From an uncultured Campylobacter sp. (GTDB lineage: Bacteria > Campylobacterota > Campylobacteria > Campylobacterales > Campylobacteraceae): DNA of 46,945 nt. Numbering within the stretch: position 1 is the stretch's first letter; every line of letters begins with the position of its first letter. Made by a program: the position numbers and the translations under genes. The notes under the pieces are model-generated. The model had not been told where the DNA came from and ran no database searches. It saw only the letters and a list, made by a program, of their open reading frames with translations. This document shows, one piece after another, positions 15,327-23,175 of the stretch. The stretch is from positions 1 through 46,945 of the forward strand of contig NZ_CALIIS010000088.1 of NCBI RefSeq assembly GCF_938017705.1. The letters are read 5' to 3'.

Positions 15327-17363
15327 CTAAATTTTAACGGCCAAACTCACGCTAAATATCCCATCCCCATCTATCCATTCACGCACCTTTTTAAACCCCG
15401 CCTTTTCCACGAGCTGGTCCATCTCGGCCTGGCTGCGGCGGCGCATGATCCACGCAGCACCCTGCCTGTGACTGGATAGAGCGCGCGCGATCATCTCGAG
15501 CTGCGGGTGCCACGGCTGGTTGGTGTAGATGAGGTAGCCGCCGCTTCTTACGCTGCTTGAAAAGCCTTGTAGTGCGGTGCGCACGACCGAGTTATCCGGA
15601 AAGAGCTCAAACAGCCCCGACACGACGCCAAGCGTGTATGCGTCCTGCAGCCCCTCGTAGCTAGCGGCGTCAAAGGCGTTTGCCTGCGTAAAGCTCGCGA
15701 CGTCCTGCAGCCCGCGCTCCTTTATCATTTCGCTGCCGGCTTTTACGTTTATGTCGCTGTAGTCGCGTAGCGTTATGCGCTCAAATTTATGCCCTTGCGC
15801 GGCGTCTAGTATGTATCTGCCGTGCCCCGAGGCGATATCGAGCAGTCGTAGCGGCTCACCTCGCTCCTGCAGATTTGCCACGGCTTGATCGATAGCTAGC
15901 TTGATATTTCGTTTGCGCTCTCTGATGCCGCGCCAGCCGATGGCGTTTAGGTAAAATTTGTCGATAAATTTAAAAAATTTATTCGCCCCTTGCGGTTCGT
16001 TTCGGTAGACGTAATCAAGCGTACTGCCGCTATCGTAGCCGGTATTTTCGCCGATCTTTAGCCCGCCGACCCACGGCGAAACGGCTTGCATAAATATCCG
16101 CTGAAATTTAAACCGCAAATTTTTCGGGCTAAATCTCGGTAGCGGCGTAGCTAGCCTATCGGCCTCCTCGCGGCTAAAGCCGTATTCGTCCGCATGCGTG
16201 CAGTCCACCTCGCTAAAAGGCGCTCTAAACCTCTCGCCGACGAACTCGCGCACTATCTCAAACGCCCTCTCCCGCTCGCTTTCGCCCAGCGTATCGTGGT
16301 AAAATCCCTCTAAAATCTCGCGCCTTTTTACGCGCGCGCCAAGAGCGTTGTAAAACTCGTGCTGCGGGGCGTGCTCTACGACCCAATCATCGCCTGAAAC
16401 CAGCAGCAGCGTAGGCGTCGTGATAGCCGCAGCATCCGAAACCACGCGCTGCGCCGCTTCGTAAAGCCCCAGCAGTATGCGCACTGAGATCGCGCGAGTG
16501 ATGAGCGCATCGGCGTCGTAGCTTGCCTGACGCTGTTTGTCGTGAGTGAGATAGTGCGCCTTGACGTAGCTGTTTACGAAGAAATTTCCGCGCGAGGAGT
16601 AGAGCGCCTTTAGACCTGCTCTAGCAAACGGCACGTAAAGCTTCACGCTAAACGCCGGACTAGCCAGCACCGCGCAGCGAACGCGCGGAGCGTAGTCGTG
16701 CAGCCACGCCGAGACCAGCACCGCGCCCACGCTTTGAGCTATCACGGCTAGATTTTGCGTCTCAAAGCCAAATCTCTGCTCGATGTGCGCCACAAACTCG
16801 TCCACGTCGGCGATGAGGCGGCCGATACTCGGCGCGTCGCCCCGCTCTCCGTCGCTCCTGCCGTGTCCGCGCTGATCCCACGCAAAATAGCTAAAACTCT
16901 GATCCGCTAGCCCGTCCGCTACGTGCGTCGTCCTGCCAGAGTGCTCGTGCCCACGGTGAAATATCGCTACGGCTTTGGCGTTTGGCGCGGCTTTAAATTT
17001 GAGATTTTGTTCGGCGTTTTCGCTAGGCGTCTCGTTCAAATTTGACGCAGCGCATTTGCCCGTTTCGTTTAAATTTGAGTCCGAATTTTCGCCGCCGTTT
17101 GGTAAATTTTGCTCGCCTGATTTACCTTCGCCGCTTAAATTTAGCTTCATACTTTCATCCGCGCCGCCTATTTGCTCGCTAGTCAAATTTGACGTTTCGC
17201 TTGCGGCCCCGGCGCTTAAATTTGACCCGTCAAATTTACCGGCGTCGCTCAAATTTACTTCATTTGCGCCCGGGTTTTCGCACGCTACGTCGCTAGCCAG
17301 GCAGTATCTGTAAAATATCCTCGCCCCGTCGCTCGTTATAAAATAGCTCTCTTTAAACTCCAT
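15327..17363 (-). CDS. alpha/beta hydrolase fused to class I SAM-dependent methyltransferase (YnbC-like)
   Basis: An N-terminal serine hydrolase domain shows HRGHEHSGR, WDQRGHGRSDG, the nucleophile elbow A-Q-S-V-G (Ser211), the acid in SGDDWVVEH and the histidine in EGFYHDTLGE. A C-terminal methyltransferase (about 440-678) has motif I LLDIASGHGRYILDA. The same fusion is E. coli YnbC, which I recall as about 585 residues. This protein has 678, and the difference is a roughly 105-residue Asn/Ser/Glu/Gly-rich insert at 24-128, between the first strand (IFYRYCLA) and AVAIFHRGHEHS. The gene lies 38 bases after the DUF1287 gene, in the same direction. It may act as an acyl or head-group editing enzyme with methylation; substrate unknown. 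Confidence 0.88.
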   Translation of the reverse strand: MEFKESYFITSDGARIFYRYCLASDVACENPGANEVNLSDAGKFDGSNLSAGAASETSNLTSEQIGGADESMKLNLSGEGKSGEQNLPNGGENSDSNLNETGKCAASNLNETPSENAEQNLKFKAAPNAKAVAIFHRGHEHSGRTTHVADGLADQSFSYFAWDQRGHGRSDGERGDAPSIGRLIADVDEFVAHIEQRFGFETQNLAVIAQSVGAVLVSAWLHDYAPRVRCAVLASPAFSVKLYVPFARAGLKALYSSRGNFFVNSYVKAHYLTHDKQRQASYDADALITRAISVRILLGLYEAAQRVVSDAAAITTPTLLLVSGDDWVVEHAPQHEFYNALGARVKRREILEGFYHDTLGESERERAFEIVREFVGERFRAPFSEVDCTHADEYGFSREEADRLATPLPRFSPKNLRFKFQRIFMQAVSPWVGGLKIGENTGYDSGSTLDYVYRNEPQGANKFFKFIDKFYLNAIGWRGIRERKRNIKLAIDQAVANLQERGEPLRLLDIASGHGRYILDAAQGHKFERITLRDYSDINVKAGSEMIKERGLQDVASFTQANAFDAASYEGLQDAYTLGVVSGLFELFPDNSVVRTALQGFSSSVRSGGYLIYTNQPWHPQLEMIARALSSHRQGAAWIMRRRSQAEMDQLVEKAGFKKVREWIDGDGIFSVSLAVKI

Positions 17364-17401
17364 TTTTCGCCTTTCTTGCTTAAATTTATCGATTTTTCTA
17401 C

Positions 17402-17956
17402 TTATTTTATCCTAAAGTGTCCCGTTATCTCGTAAACATTTAGCACGCCCTCTTCCTGCGCGCCAAGCCCGATGTTGTGGATCACGAGCGGGGTTTTGCC
17501 GGCGGCAAATTTATCCGAAACTATGCCGATGTGCGGCCTGCCGTTATCCAGCCGCCACGTCACGATATCGCCAGCTTTAAAATCGCCCTTCGCCTCGTAG
17601 CCCTTACGTTTTAGATAGGTGGCGATGTTTGGTACGCGGCGATGATCGATATTTTTGTCGGTCTTTTTCTTGCCCCAGTTTTTTGGATAGGCGCTAAAAT
17701 TTGCGCTCATATCCTCGTGGATGAGCCGCTGCAGATCGATATCCTGTCCGCGCAGCGCCCTAACTACGACGTCGGTGCAAACGCCCTTCATCATATCCGC
17801 GTCGCCCATCGGATAGGCTAGCCTCTCGTACGAAGGATCGTAAAACAGCGTCCGTCCGACCTGCGCTCTAGCGTCTTGTATGAGCTTCTGGGCCGAAAAA
17901 GCAAAGGCTAAATTTGCCACGAGCGCTAAAAGTAAAATTTTGCTACCGATTTTCAT
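17402..17956 (-). CDS. DUF1287 periplasmic protein (YijF-like), papain-like amidase fold
   Basis: The chosen ATG at 17956 has GAGG six bases upstream. A signal peptide ends at about residue 20 (LAFA). The mature domain carries GVCTDVV with Cys60, GRPHIGIVSD with His142, and VIHNIG with His160. That Cys-His-His arrangement is as expected for the NlpC/P60-like superfamily to which I believe DUF1287 belongs. At 184 residues it matches YijF-type proteins. It lies between the CDP-diglyceride synthase and the hydrolase-methyltransferase with very short gaps (7 and 38 bases), so it is co-transcribed with lipid-synthesis genes. The role is unknown; amidase or acyltransferase activity in the periplasm is only suggested by fold. 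Confidence 0.85.
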   Translation of the reverse strand: MKIGSKILLLALVANLAFAFSAQKLIQDARAQVGRTLFYDPSYERLAYPMGDADMMKGVCTDVVVRALRGQDIDLQRLIHEDMSANFSAYPKNWGKKKTDKNIDHRRVPNIATYLKRKGYEAKGDFKAGDIVTWRLDNGRPHIGIVSDKFAAGKTPLVIHNIGLGAQEEGVLNVYEITGHFRIK

Positions 17957-17963
17957 CAAAACC

Positions 17964-18893
17964 TCATGCGTAAAAATATCTAACTATATGAAAAAATATC
18001 GGCGCCGCAAAGCACAGCGAGTCCATACGGTCAAGCATCCCGCCGTGCCCGCTGATCATGTAGCCCCAGTCCTTGACGCCCAGATCGCGCTTGATCGCCG
18101 ACATAACAAGCCCTCCTAAAAAGCCCATCACACAAACGGCAAGCCCGATGAAAAACGCCCCCACCGCGCCAAAAGGCGTGAGATGATGCAAGCACGCAGC
18201 CAGCGCGCTAGCGCTAAGAACCCCGCCCGCAAAGCCGACCACCGTCTTAGACGGACTGATGCTAGGCGCGATCTTGCGCTTACCAAAAAGCTTGCCCCAG
18301 ACGTACTGCAGCACATCGCTTGATTGCACGACTATGATCAAAAACAGCATCAGCTCCATACTGCTGCCCCGCTTAAGATCCAGCAAAAGAAGCGCGGGGA
18401 TGTGCGAGATACAAAACACGCAGATCATCAGCGCCCACTGGATCTTCGTCGAGCGCTCTAAAAAATAGGCCGCATCTCCGCAAATAGCGGCCAAAATCGG
18501 CAAAAATAAAAATCCGTAAACTGGGATAAATATCATCGCCATCGCGTACCAACCCGTGTAGATAAATATATACTGCGCGGGCAAAATCACGTAAAAGCAC
18601 GCCACGAGCGCGATGTGATCGCCCCTGCGGATATAGATGAGCGACAAAAACTCACGCAAAGCGGCAAACGAAACTAGCAAAAACAAAAATATCACGGCGT
18701 TTTTGCCCAGATAAGTAAACGCAAAAATCACCAAAATCATCGCCCACCAGGCGTTTATGCGCGAGGTCAAATTTGAGATGGTTTTGTTTTCGGCGCCAAA
18801 TTTAGCCTTTAGGATAAAGGCAACGACGCTAGAGACGACTAGCACCGCGATGAGTCCTAAAAATAGATTTAAGATATGATTTTGCGGGTTCAT
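17964..18893 (-). CDS. phosphatidate cytidylyltransferase / CDP-diglyceride synthase (YnbB-like)
   Basis: A multi-pass membrane protein of 309 residues with a full CdsA signature near the C-terminus (265-291: SAIKRDLGVKDWGYMISGHG, then G-M-L-D-R-M-D). The reaction is CTP plus phosphatidic acid to CDP-diacylglycerol. Length and neighbours fit E. coli YnbB (about 298 residues as I recall) rather than the housekeeping CdsA, which in Campylobacter is normally next to dxr. It has an AAAGGCA site before ATG 18893. The gene is followed after 7 bases by the DUF1287 gene. It presumably supplies an activated lipid to the YnbA-like transferase upstream. Confidence 0.9.
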   Translation of the reverse strand: MNPQNHILNLFLGLIAVLVVSSVVAFILKAKFGAENKTISNLTSRINAWWAMILVIFAFTYLGKNAVIFLFLLVSFAALREFLSLIYIRRGDHIALVACFYVILPAQYIFIYTGWYAMAMIFIPVYGFLFLPILAAICGDAAYFLERSTKIQWALMICVFCISHIPALLLLDLKRGSSMELMLFLIIVVQSSDVLQYVWGKLFGKRKIAPSISPSKTVVGFAGGVLSASALAACLHHLTPFGAVGAFFIGLAVCVMGFLGGLVMSAIKRDLGVKDWGYMISGHGGMLDRMDSLCFAAPIFFHIVRYFYA

Positions 18894-19172
18894 TTTAGTG
18901 CCTTTTGGTTAAATTTAAAGCTAAATTTGACGTCTGCTTCGAAGCGCTCCGAGCGAGTCAAATTTGCGAGCGTTTGGTTTGCCTTGCGGGCGGTTTGATC
19001 GGTTAAATTTCGTATACGCTTTTGGCTCACGATTAGGTTAAATTTGACGCTTCTAGCCGCCGCTCTCAAAGGCTTGCCGTCAAATTTGCCGTAAAGATCG
19101 GTCACAAATCTCCCAGTCTTACGTGGCGGATTTACGGGGCTCAAATTTACCGCCATCGCCAAAGCCGCCGCG

Positions 19173-19811
19173 CTAGGCTTTCGTTCTATCATTTTGCGTA
19201 TCGCTCATCGCTAGTAGCGCGTCCTGCGCCTTTTGTAAAAACTCGCCCTTGCCCTCGCCGCCGTAGATTATCTCCTCGCCCACTATCAGCTCGCAAAGCA
19301 GCGGGATAGGTATCATAAAGCCCTTAGGCAGGACGTTACGCGCATTTTTGATCCAAATCGGCACCAAAGGCACGGAGGGGCACTCCTGCGCTAAACGAAA
19401 TATCCCGCTTTTAAACGGCTGTAGCGCGAGATCGTCGTCCATCTTGCGCGTGCCTTCCGGAAAGATGATGAGAGAGTGCGTCTGCAGCGCGTCTCTCATT
19501 TGCGCTAGCGCTTCCAGCGGATCTTTGCGGCGACTTATTAGCACCATGTTAAACACGTTTTTAGCAAGAAATCTGCGCATAGGCCCGCTCTCCCAGTACT
19601 CCGCCGCCGCGACGGGGCGCACGCGCTTTCTCACGCGATACGGCAGCGAGACGAAAATCAGCAAAAAATCGCCGTGGCTAGCGTGGTTGGCGTAGTAAAT
19701 TTTAGTGCCCTCGCCGATATTTAAAAGCTCCTGCGGCGGTCGCACGCCCGTGATAAATATCGTGATACGGCAAAGGATAAAATCAAGCGCTGCAGCTAAA
19801 AATTCTTTCAT
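19173..19811 (-). CDS. 1-acyl-sn-glycerol-3-phosphate acyltransferase family protein
   Basis: A PlsC-type acyltransferase of 212 residues. Motif I is NHASHGD (His43-x4-Asp48), motif III is FPEGTR at 117-122, and a motif-IV-like VPLVPIWI segment follows at about 144. An N-terminal hydrophobic stretch (FILCRITIFITG) suggests a membrane-bound enzyme. AAGGAT precedes the ATG. The gene lies between the YnbA-like and YnbB-like genes, separated by 450 and 279 bases, and is read in the same direction. It would acylate a lyso-lipid, possibly one produced by the alpha/beta hydrolase of the cluster. Confidence 0.88.
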   Translation of the reverse strand: MKEFLAAALDFILCRITIFITGVRPPQELLNIGEGTKIYYANHASHGDFLLIFVSLPYRVRKRVRPVAAAEYWESGPMRRFLAKNVFNMVLISRRKDPLEALAQMRDALQTHSLIIFPEGTRKMDDDLALQPFKSGIFRLAQECPSVPLVPIWIKNARNVLPKGFMIPIPLLCELIVGEEIIYGGEGKGEFLQKAQDALLAMSDTQNDRTKA

Positions 19812-20261
19812 CTCGTATCCTTTTTACTCTTTTACTTTTCAAAATCACTTTTTGCGGTGCCCTCAATTTTACGGTTGCGTGCAGCGAATAAGCTTCTCGC
19901 CCATCTTGCCGAAAACGAGTGTTTAGACATAAATTTGAGGCGATTAAAGTCGATACGGTTTTAAGTAATGCCTGCAATTTGCCGCTTTTGCTACTTGCTT
20001 TTGATAAAATGCTCGAAATTAACCGAGCGCGTTTTGTGCGCCTAGCGTCTTTTAAAGCGTCTAAATTAAGCGGACAAATTCGCCGTGATATTTTATCCTC
20101 GCCTCAAAAAATCTCGTAAATTTAAACAAGATCAAATTTATAACGATTACGTGCCCGCGCCGAGGCGAGCTTAAAACTTTTGCAATTATATCAAATTTAG
20201 ACAAATTTACCTTGCGTAGATTTTGGAGATAGCTATTAAATTTATCCTCGTCCGAGGCTCC
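19812..20261. other. non-coding gap inside the phospholipid-like cluster
   Basis: No gene was found in these 450 bases. A small plus-strand frame at 19919-20119 has no start signal or family features. AAATTT words dominate. Confidence 0.5.
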
Positions 20262-20864
20262 TTATTCCCCGCTTTTTAGTCCCATCCTCACGCGGTTTGC
20301 GCAAGTAAGCGCAAGCAAAAATATCGCGGCGTAAAGCACCCAGCTAAACCACTCTGGCAGTCGCCCAAATAGCGCATATATCGTACCGATAAGCCCAAAT
20401 ATAAACGCGCGGTCGCTCTTGCCCATAGGCCCGTCATATCGTCTACCGCAACCGTGCACCTGCCCTAGAACGCCCAAAAACTCACTCATAAAAGATAGAA
20501 AGACAACGAGTGTGATAACGCCCCAGTCAAACGGCGCTACGAAGGCAAACGGCAAATAAAGCGCAGCGTCCGAGATGACGTCCGTGGCTTCGTTCAGGTA
20601 GCCGCCCAGCGGACTTTTTTGATTAAACTCGCGAGCCAGCATGCCGTCGATGGCATTTAGCGCCATACGCAAAAACATCCAAACGGGCAGCAGAAAGAAT
20701 AGCGTCGAAACTTCGGCGAATTTTATCAGAAGTCCGCCCAGCAGAACGGAAATGACGCAGGCTGTGATCGTGACTTGATTTGCGCTGACGCCCGCGTCGT
20801 AAAGGCGTCTTACTAACGGACGAAGTAAATTTTGAAATTTGGGCTTTAACTCGTAAATCGTCAT
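20262..20864 (-). CDS. CDP-alcohol phosphatidyltransferase family protein (YnbA-like)
   Basis: This 200-residue membrane protein carries a CDP-alcohol phosphotransferase motif at 70-95, but in the form N-x2-D-G-x2-A-R-x8-G-x3-N-x3-D. Canonical D1 is Asn70, D2 is Asp73, D3 is Asn91 and D4 is Asp95. The flanking sequence RMALNAIDGMLARE and the later RYDGPMGKSDRAFIFG segment (149-164) match what I recall of E. coli YnbA, which I believe shares the Asn residues. The enzyme would move a phosphatidyl group from CDP-diglyceride to an alcohol. It is the first gene of the ynb-like block. GGAG precedes the ATG. The head group is unknown. Confidence 0.88.
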   Translation of the reverse strand: MTIYELKPKFQNLLRPLVRRLYDAGVSANQVTITACVISVLLGGLLIKFAEVSTLFFLLPVWMFLRMALNAIDGMLAREFNQKSPLGGYLNEATDVISDAALYLPFAFVAPFDWGVITLVVFLSFMSEFLGVLGQVHGCGRRYDGPMGKSDRAFIFGLIGTIYALFGRLPEWFSWVLYAAIFLLALTCANRVRMGLKSGE

Positions 20865-21426
20865 GAGGACTCCGAAAATTTGATTTTCGTATTGTCGCTT
20901 AAAAATGCTTGGAGGCAGATTAAATGTGTAGTCGGCTTTTGTATGAGCTTTTTAATCGTCGATTTTTAAAAGCATTAGAATGGCGAAATGAACGATGAAA
21001 ATATGAGTAAATTATCTCTTCTATCATTGCCGTGATCGGCACTCAATTTTTTTGGTGCGGGCTCGCGACGGTAAAAGTAGTGTTTGCGGCACGATGATAG
21101 GCAGCGTGGTAATCTCCATTATGGAAAGCGTACGGCGCAATCATCGTCATATCCGCATCCATCTTCGCTTAATTCGGTACGGAGAAGTGCTCAATTCCTC
21201 TATGCGGGTCGCAAAAATTTATAAATCGCATGAGATTTCATCGCGATAGATTTCAAATTTTGCCCTCTGCCGCAAATACAATAGATCTTGCGGCAAAGTC
21301 CACAAAACCTTGTCGCGAAAATTCTAAATCATAGCGACGCCGAGCTGGGAAGAGTGCTTTTAAATTTCAAAATTTCGCGGCGGCGCAAAGCCTCCGTATT
21401 TGCGGATTTAAAGTCAAATTTAAGAT
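20865..21426. other. non-coding gap upstream of the phospholipid-like cluster
   Basis: No gene is supported in these 562 bases. Two small plus-strand frames (21052-21249 and 21288-21500) lack ribosome-binding sites and clear homology; the second runs into the antisense of the DUF3137 gene. The promoter of the ynbA-like gene should be in the lower part, but I could not single out a -10 box. Confidence 0.5.
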
Positions 21427-22467
21427 TTAATCTTGCCAGATATTTTCGTTTAATTTCAGACTTTTTACGATGGAGAGAAAGAATAGAAGCTCGTGCTTGA
21501 TAGACGCGGCGGGATCAAAGCCAAATACGCTGCGATCCACGCTAGGCTCGAAACTATCGTATCCCGTGCGGATGAAAATATAGACGTTTCTGCCCGAAAA
21601 GCTTAATCTGATCGATCCGCCGGCACCGCTTCTAAAGCGAAGCAGGCGCCGCATAAAGGCGGGCGTGAGGGCATACATTGCAGACACCGCATCGGCGCTA
21701 TACACGCTAAATGCGGAGCTAAACTCGCTATCGTCCATCGCGATCTTCTTAAGTCCGCCGAGTGTTGGCCTCGCGCTGAGCGAAGGCAGGATCACCGCCA
21801 CCGAGTTTACGCGCTTTTTAAATTCTGCGTAGAAAAAAATCCCTCTGCTGCTACGTCGTTCGTCAGCATGAGTCACGCAAACATCCGCAAAGCTGAAAAA
21901 TACTCCGTCATAAACGCCGGAAATTTTATCTTCGCAATCAAAATAGCTTATGCCGTCCACAAATAGACCGCTAGCGCGCAGATACGCCGGCCGAAACGAG
22001 CCTGAAATTTCGTAGCGATAACCTAGGCTTGCAATATAGGGCGCGATATATTGGTGTTTAAAGGCGCGGACGAATTTTTTAGATCTGTTGTATTTGATCC
22101 GCTCCAGCGCGGCATCCGCGATATTAAACAAAGAAAGGCAGATGGTTACGAGTGCGATGACGAAGCGCAAGGTATCATTCTCGCACATTTCTACGCCTTT
22201 GGCAAGCATCCACAGCAAGGCGCAAAAGATAAATACGCGCACTATATTTGCATCTTTATTCACTACTCTAAAAGAGATGCTGCCGCAGCTAAATACCACT
22301 ATGATCCAGCAGAGGCCCACTGCTGCTTCTTGATCTCTAAAATTGAAAAATAGCCACAGCGCCGAGGCCAGCACCGCTAGTGCTATTATCGAAAACGCCG
22401 TGCCTTTATGCTGCTCCGCCTCATCTAGGATGCCGAGTCTTAGTTTTTCCAGTTCGTTTGCGGTCAT
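21427..22467 (-). CDS. DUF3137 membrane protein
   Basis: The start is placed at ATG 22467 (346 residues; MTANELEKLRLGIL). An upstream in-frame GTG at 22521 has its only AGAG directly adjacent, which is too close. The N-terminal half contains several hydrophobic segments: ALAVLASALWLFF, GLCWIIVVFSCG, FIFCALLWML and LRFVIALVTICLSL. The C-terminal half matches the DUF3137 pattern: GIFFYAEFKKRVNSVAVILP, then KKIAMDDSEFSSAFSVYSAD, then ALTPAFMRRLLRFR, then SFSGRNVYIFI. The family has no known function. It is transcribed alone between purN and the ynb-like block. Confidence 0.8.
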   Translation of the reverse strand: MTANELEKLRLGILDEAEQHKGTAFSIIALAVLASALWLFFNFRDQEAAVGLCWIIVVFSCGSISFRVVNKDANIVRVFIFCALLWMLAKGVEMCENDTLRFVIALVTICLSLFNIADAALERIKYNRSKKFVRAFKHQYIAPYIASLGYRYEISGSFRPAYLRASGLFVDGISYFDCEDKISGVYDGVFFSFADVCVTHADERRSSRGIFFYAEFKKRVNSVAVILPSLSARPTLGGLKKIAMDDSEFSSAFSVYSADAVSAMYALTPAFMRRLLRFRSGAGGSIRLSFSGRNVYIFIRTGYDSFEPSVDRSVFGFDPAASIKHELLFFLSIVKSLKLNENIWQD

Positions 22468-22596
22468 CTTTATCTTTCTAAATTTAGCTAGTAAATTTTT
22501 AAAGCTTAGCTTCGAACCCACCTCTAAATTTAAAGAACTAAGCTTTAAAATTTATAAAATTCCGCGGAATTTCGCTCTTTAAATTTAGCGTAAAAT

Positions 22597-23175
22597 TTAG
22601 CTCCGGCACAAAATTTCTACGATCACCTGCGGCAATAGCTCATGCTCGATCTCGTGGATTTTGGCCTCATAAGCTTCAAGGCTCATGCCCGCGCTCTTTT
22701 CAAACGCGCGCTGAGCGATAATCGCGCCGCCGTCGAGCTCCTCGCTGACCCAGTGCACACTCACGCCGCCCACTTTCATATCGCTCTCGAAGCTCTGCTC
22801 TATCGCATGCGCGCCCTTAAAAAGCGGCAGCAGCGATGGGTGCAGGTTTATCGCGCGAACCCTGTTCGTAAAAACGGGTGTGAGAATTCGCATAAAGCCC
22901 GCGAGCACCGTAAGCTCCGCGCCGCTTTTTTCGATCTCGCGCACGAGCGCGGCGTCGAACTCCTCGCGGCTAGCGAACTCTTTGTGATTTAGGATCACGC
23001 TTTTTAGACCGAATTTCGCGGCTTTTGCTATGCCTCCCGCATCCGCTTTGTTGCTTAGCGTTAGCGCAACTTCGATCTTGGTTTCGCCAAAAATTTTGCC
23101 GTGCAGCCTCTGCAGGATCGCCTCCAAATTTGAGCCGCTACCGCTAAAAAGCACGGCGAGCTTTTTCACAACCAT
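22597..23175 (-). CDS. purN: phosphoribosylglycinamide formyltransferase
   Basis: PurN transfers a formyl group from 10-formyl-tetrahydrofolate to GAR in purine synthesis. The N-terminal FSGSGSNLEAIL phosphate-binding loop, the catalytic NLHPSLLPLFKGAHA segment and the GVSVHWVSEELDGG segment, with its catalytic Asp, are all present. ATG at 23175 has a near-perfect AGGAGGT site and overlaps the end of nnr by ten bases, so the two are co-translated. The same nnr-purN pair exists in C. jejuni (Cj0188c-Cj0187c). Confidence 0.96.
   Translation of the reverse strand: MVVKKLAVLFSGSGSNLEAILQRLHGKIFGETKIEVALTLSNKADAGGIAKAAKFGLKSVILNHKEFASREEFDAALVREIEKSGAELTVLAGFMRILTPVFTNRVRAINLHPSLLPLFKGAHAIEQSFESDMKVGGVSVHWVSEELDGGAIIAQRAFEKSAGMSLEAYEAKIHEIEHELLPQVIVEILCRS

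Noticed and set aside
18890..19192. Open frame of 100 codons bridging the acyltransferase and CDP-diglyceride synthase genes, overlapping both by a few bases
   Set aside because: The overlaps are suggestive, but there is no ribosome-binding site, and the product is basic and repetitive in K-F/N-L pairs that arise from AAATTT words, as in the other gaps. It remains unproven rather than excluded.
21052..21249. Possible remnant of a transporter permease (a GTMIGSVVISIM-like stretch)
   Set aside because: The resemblance to sugar ABC permeases covers only about a dozen residues and the frame has no start signals; too weak.
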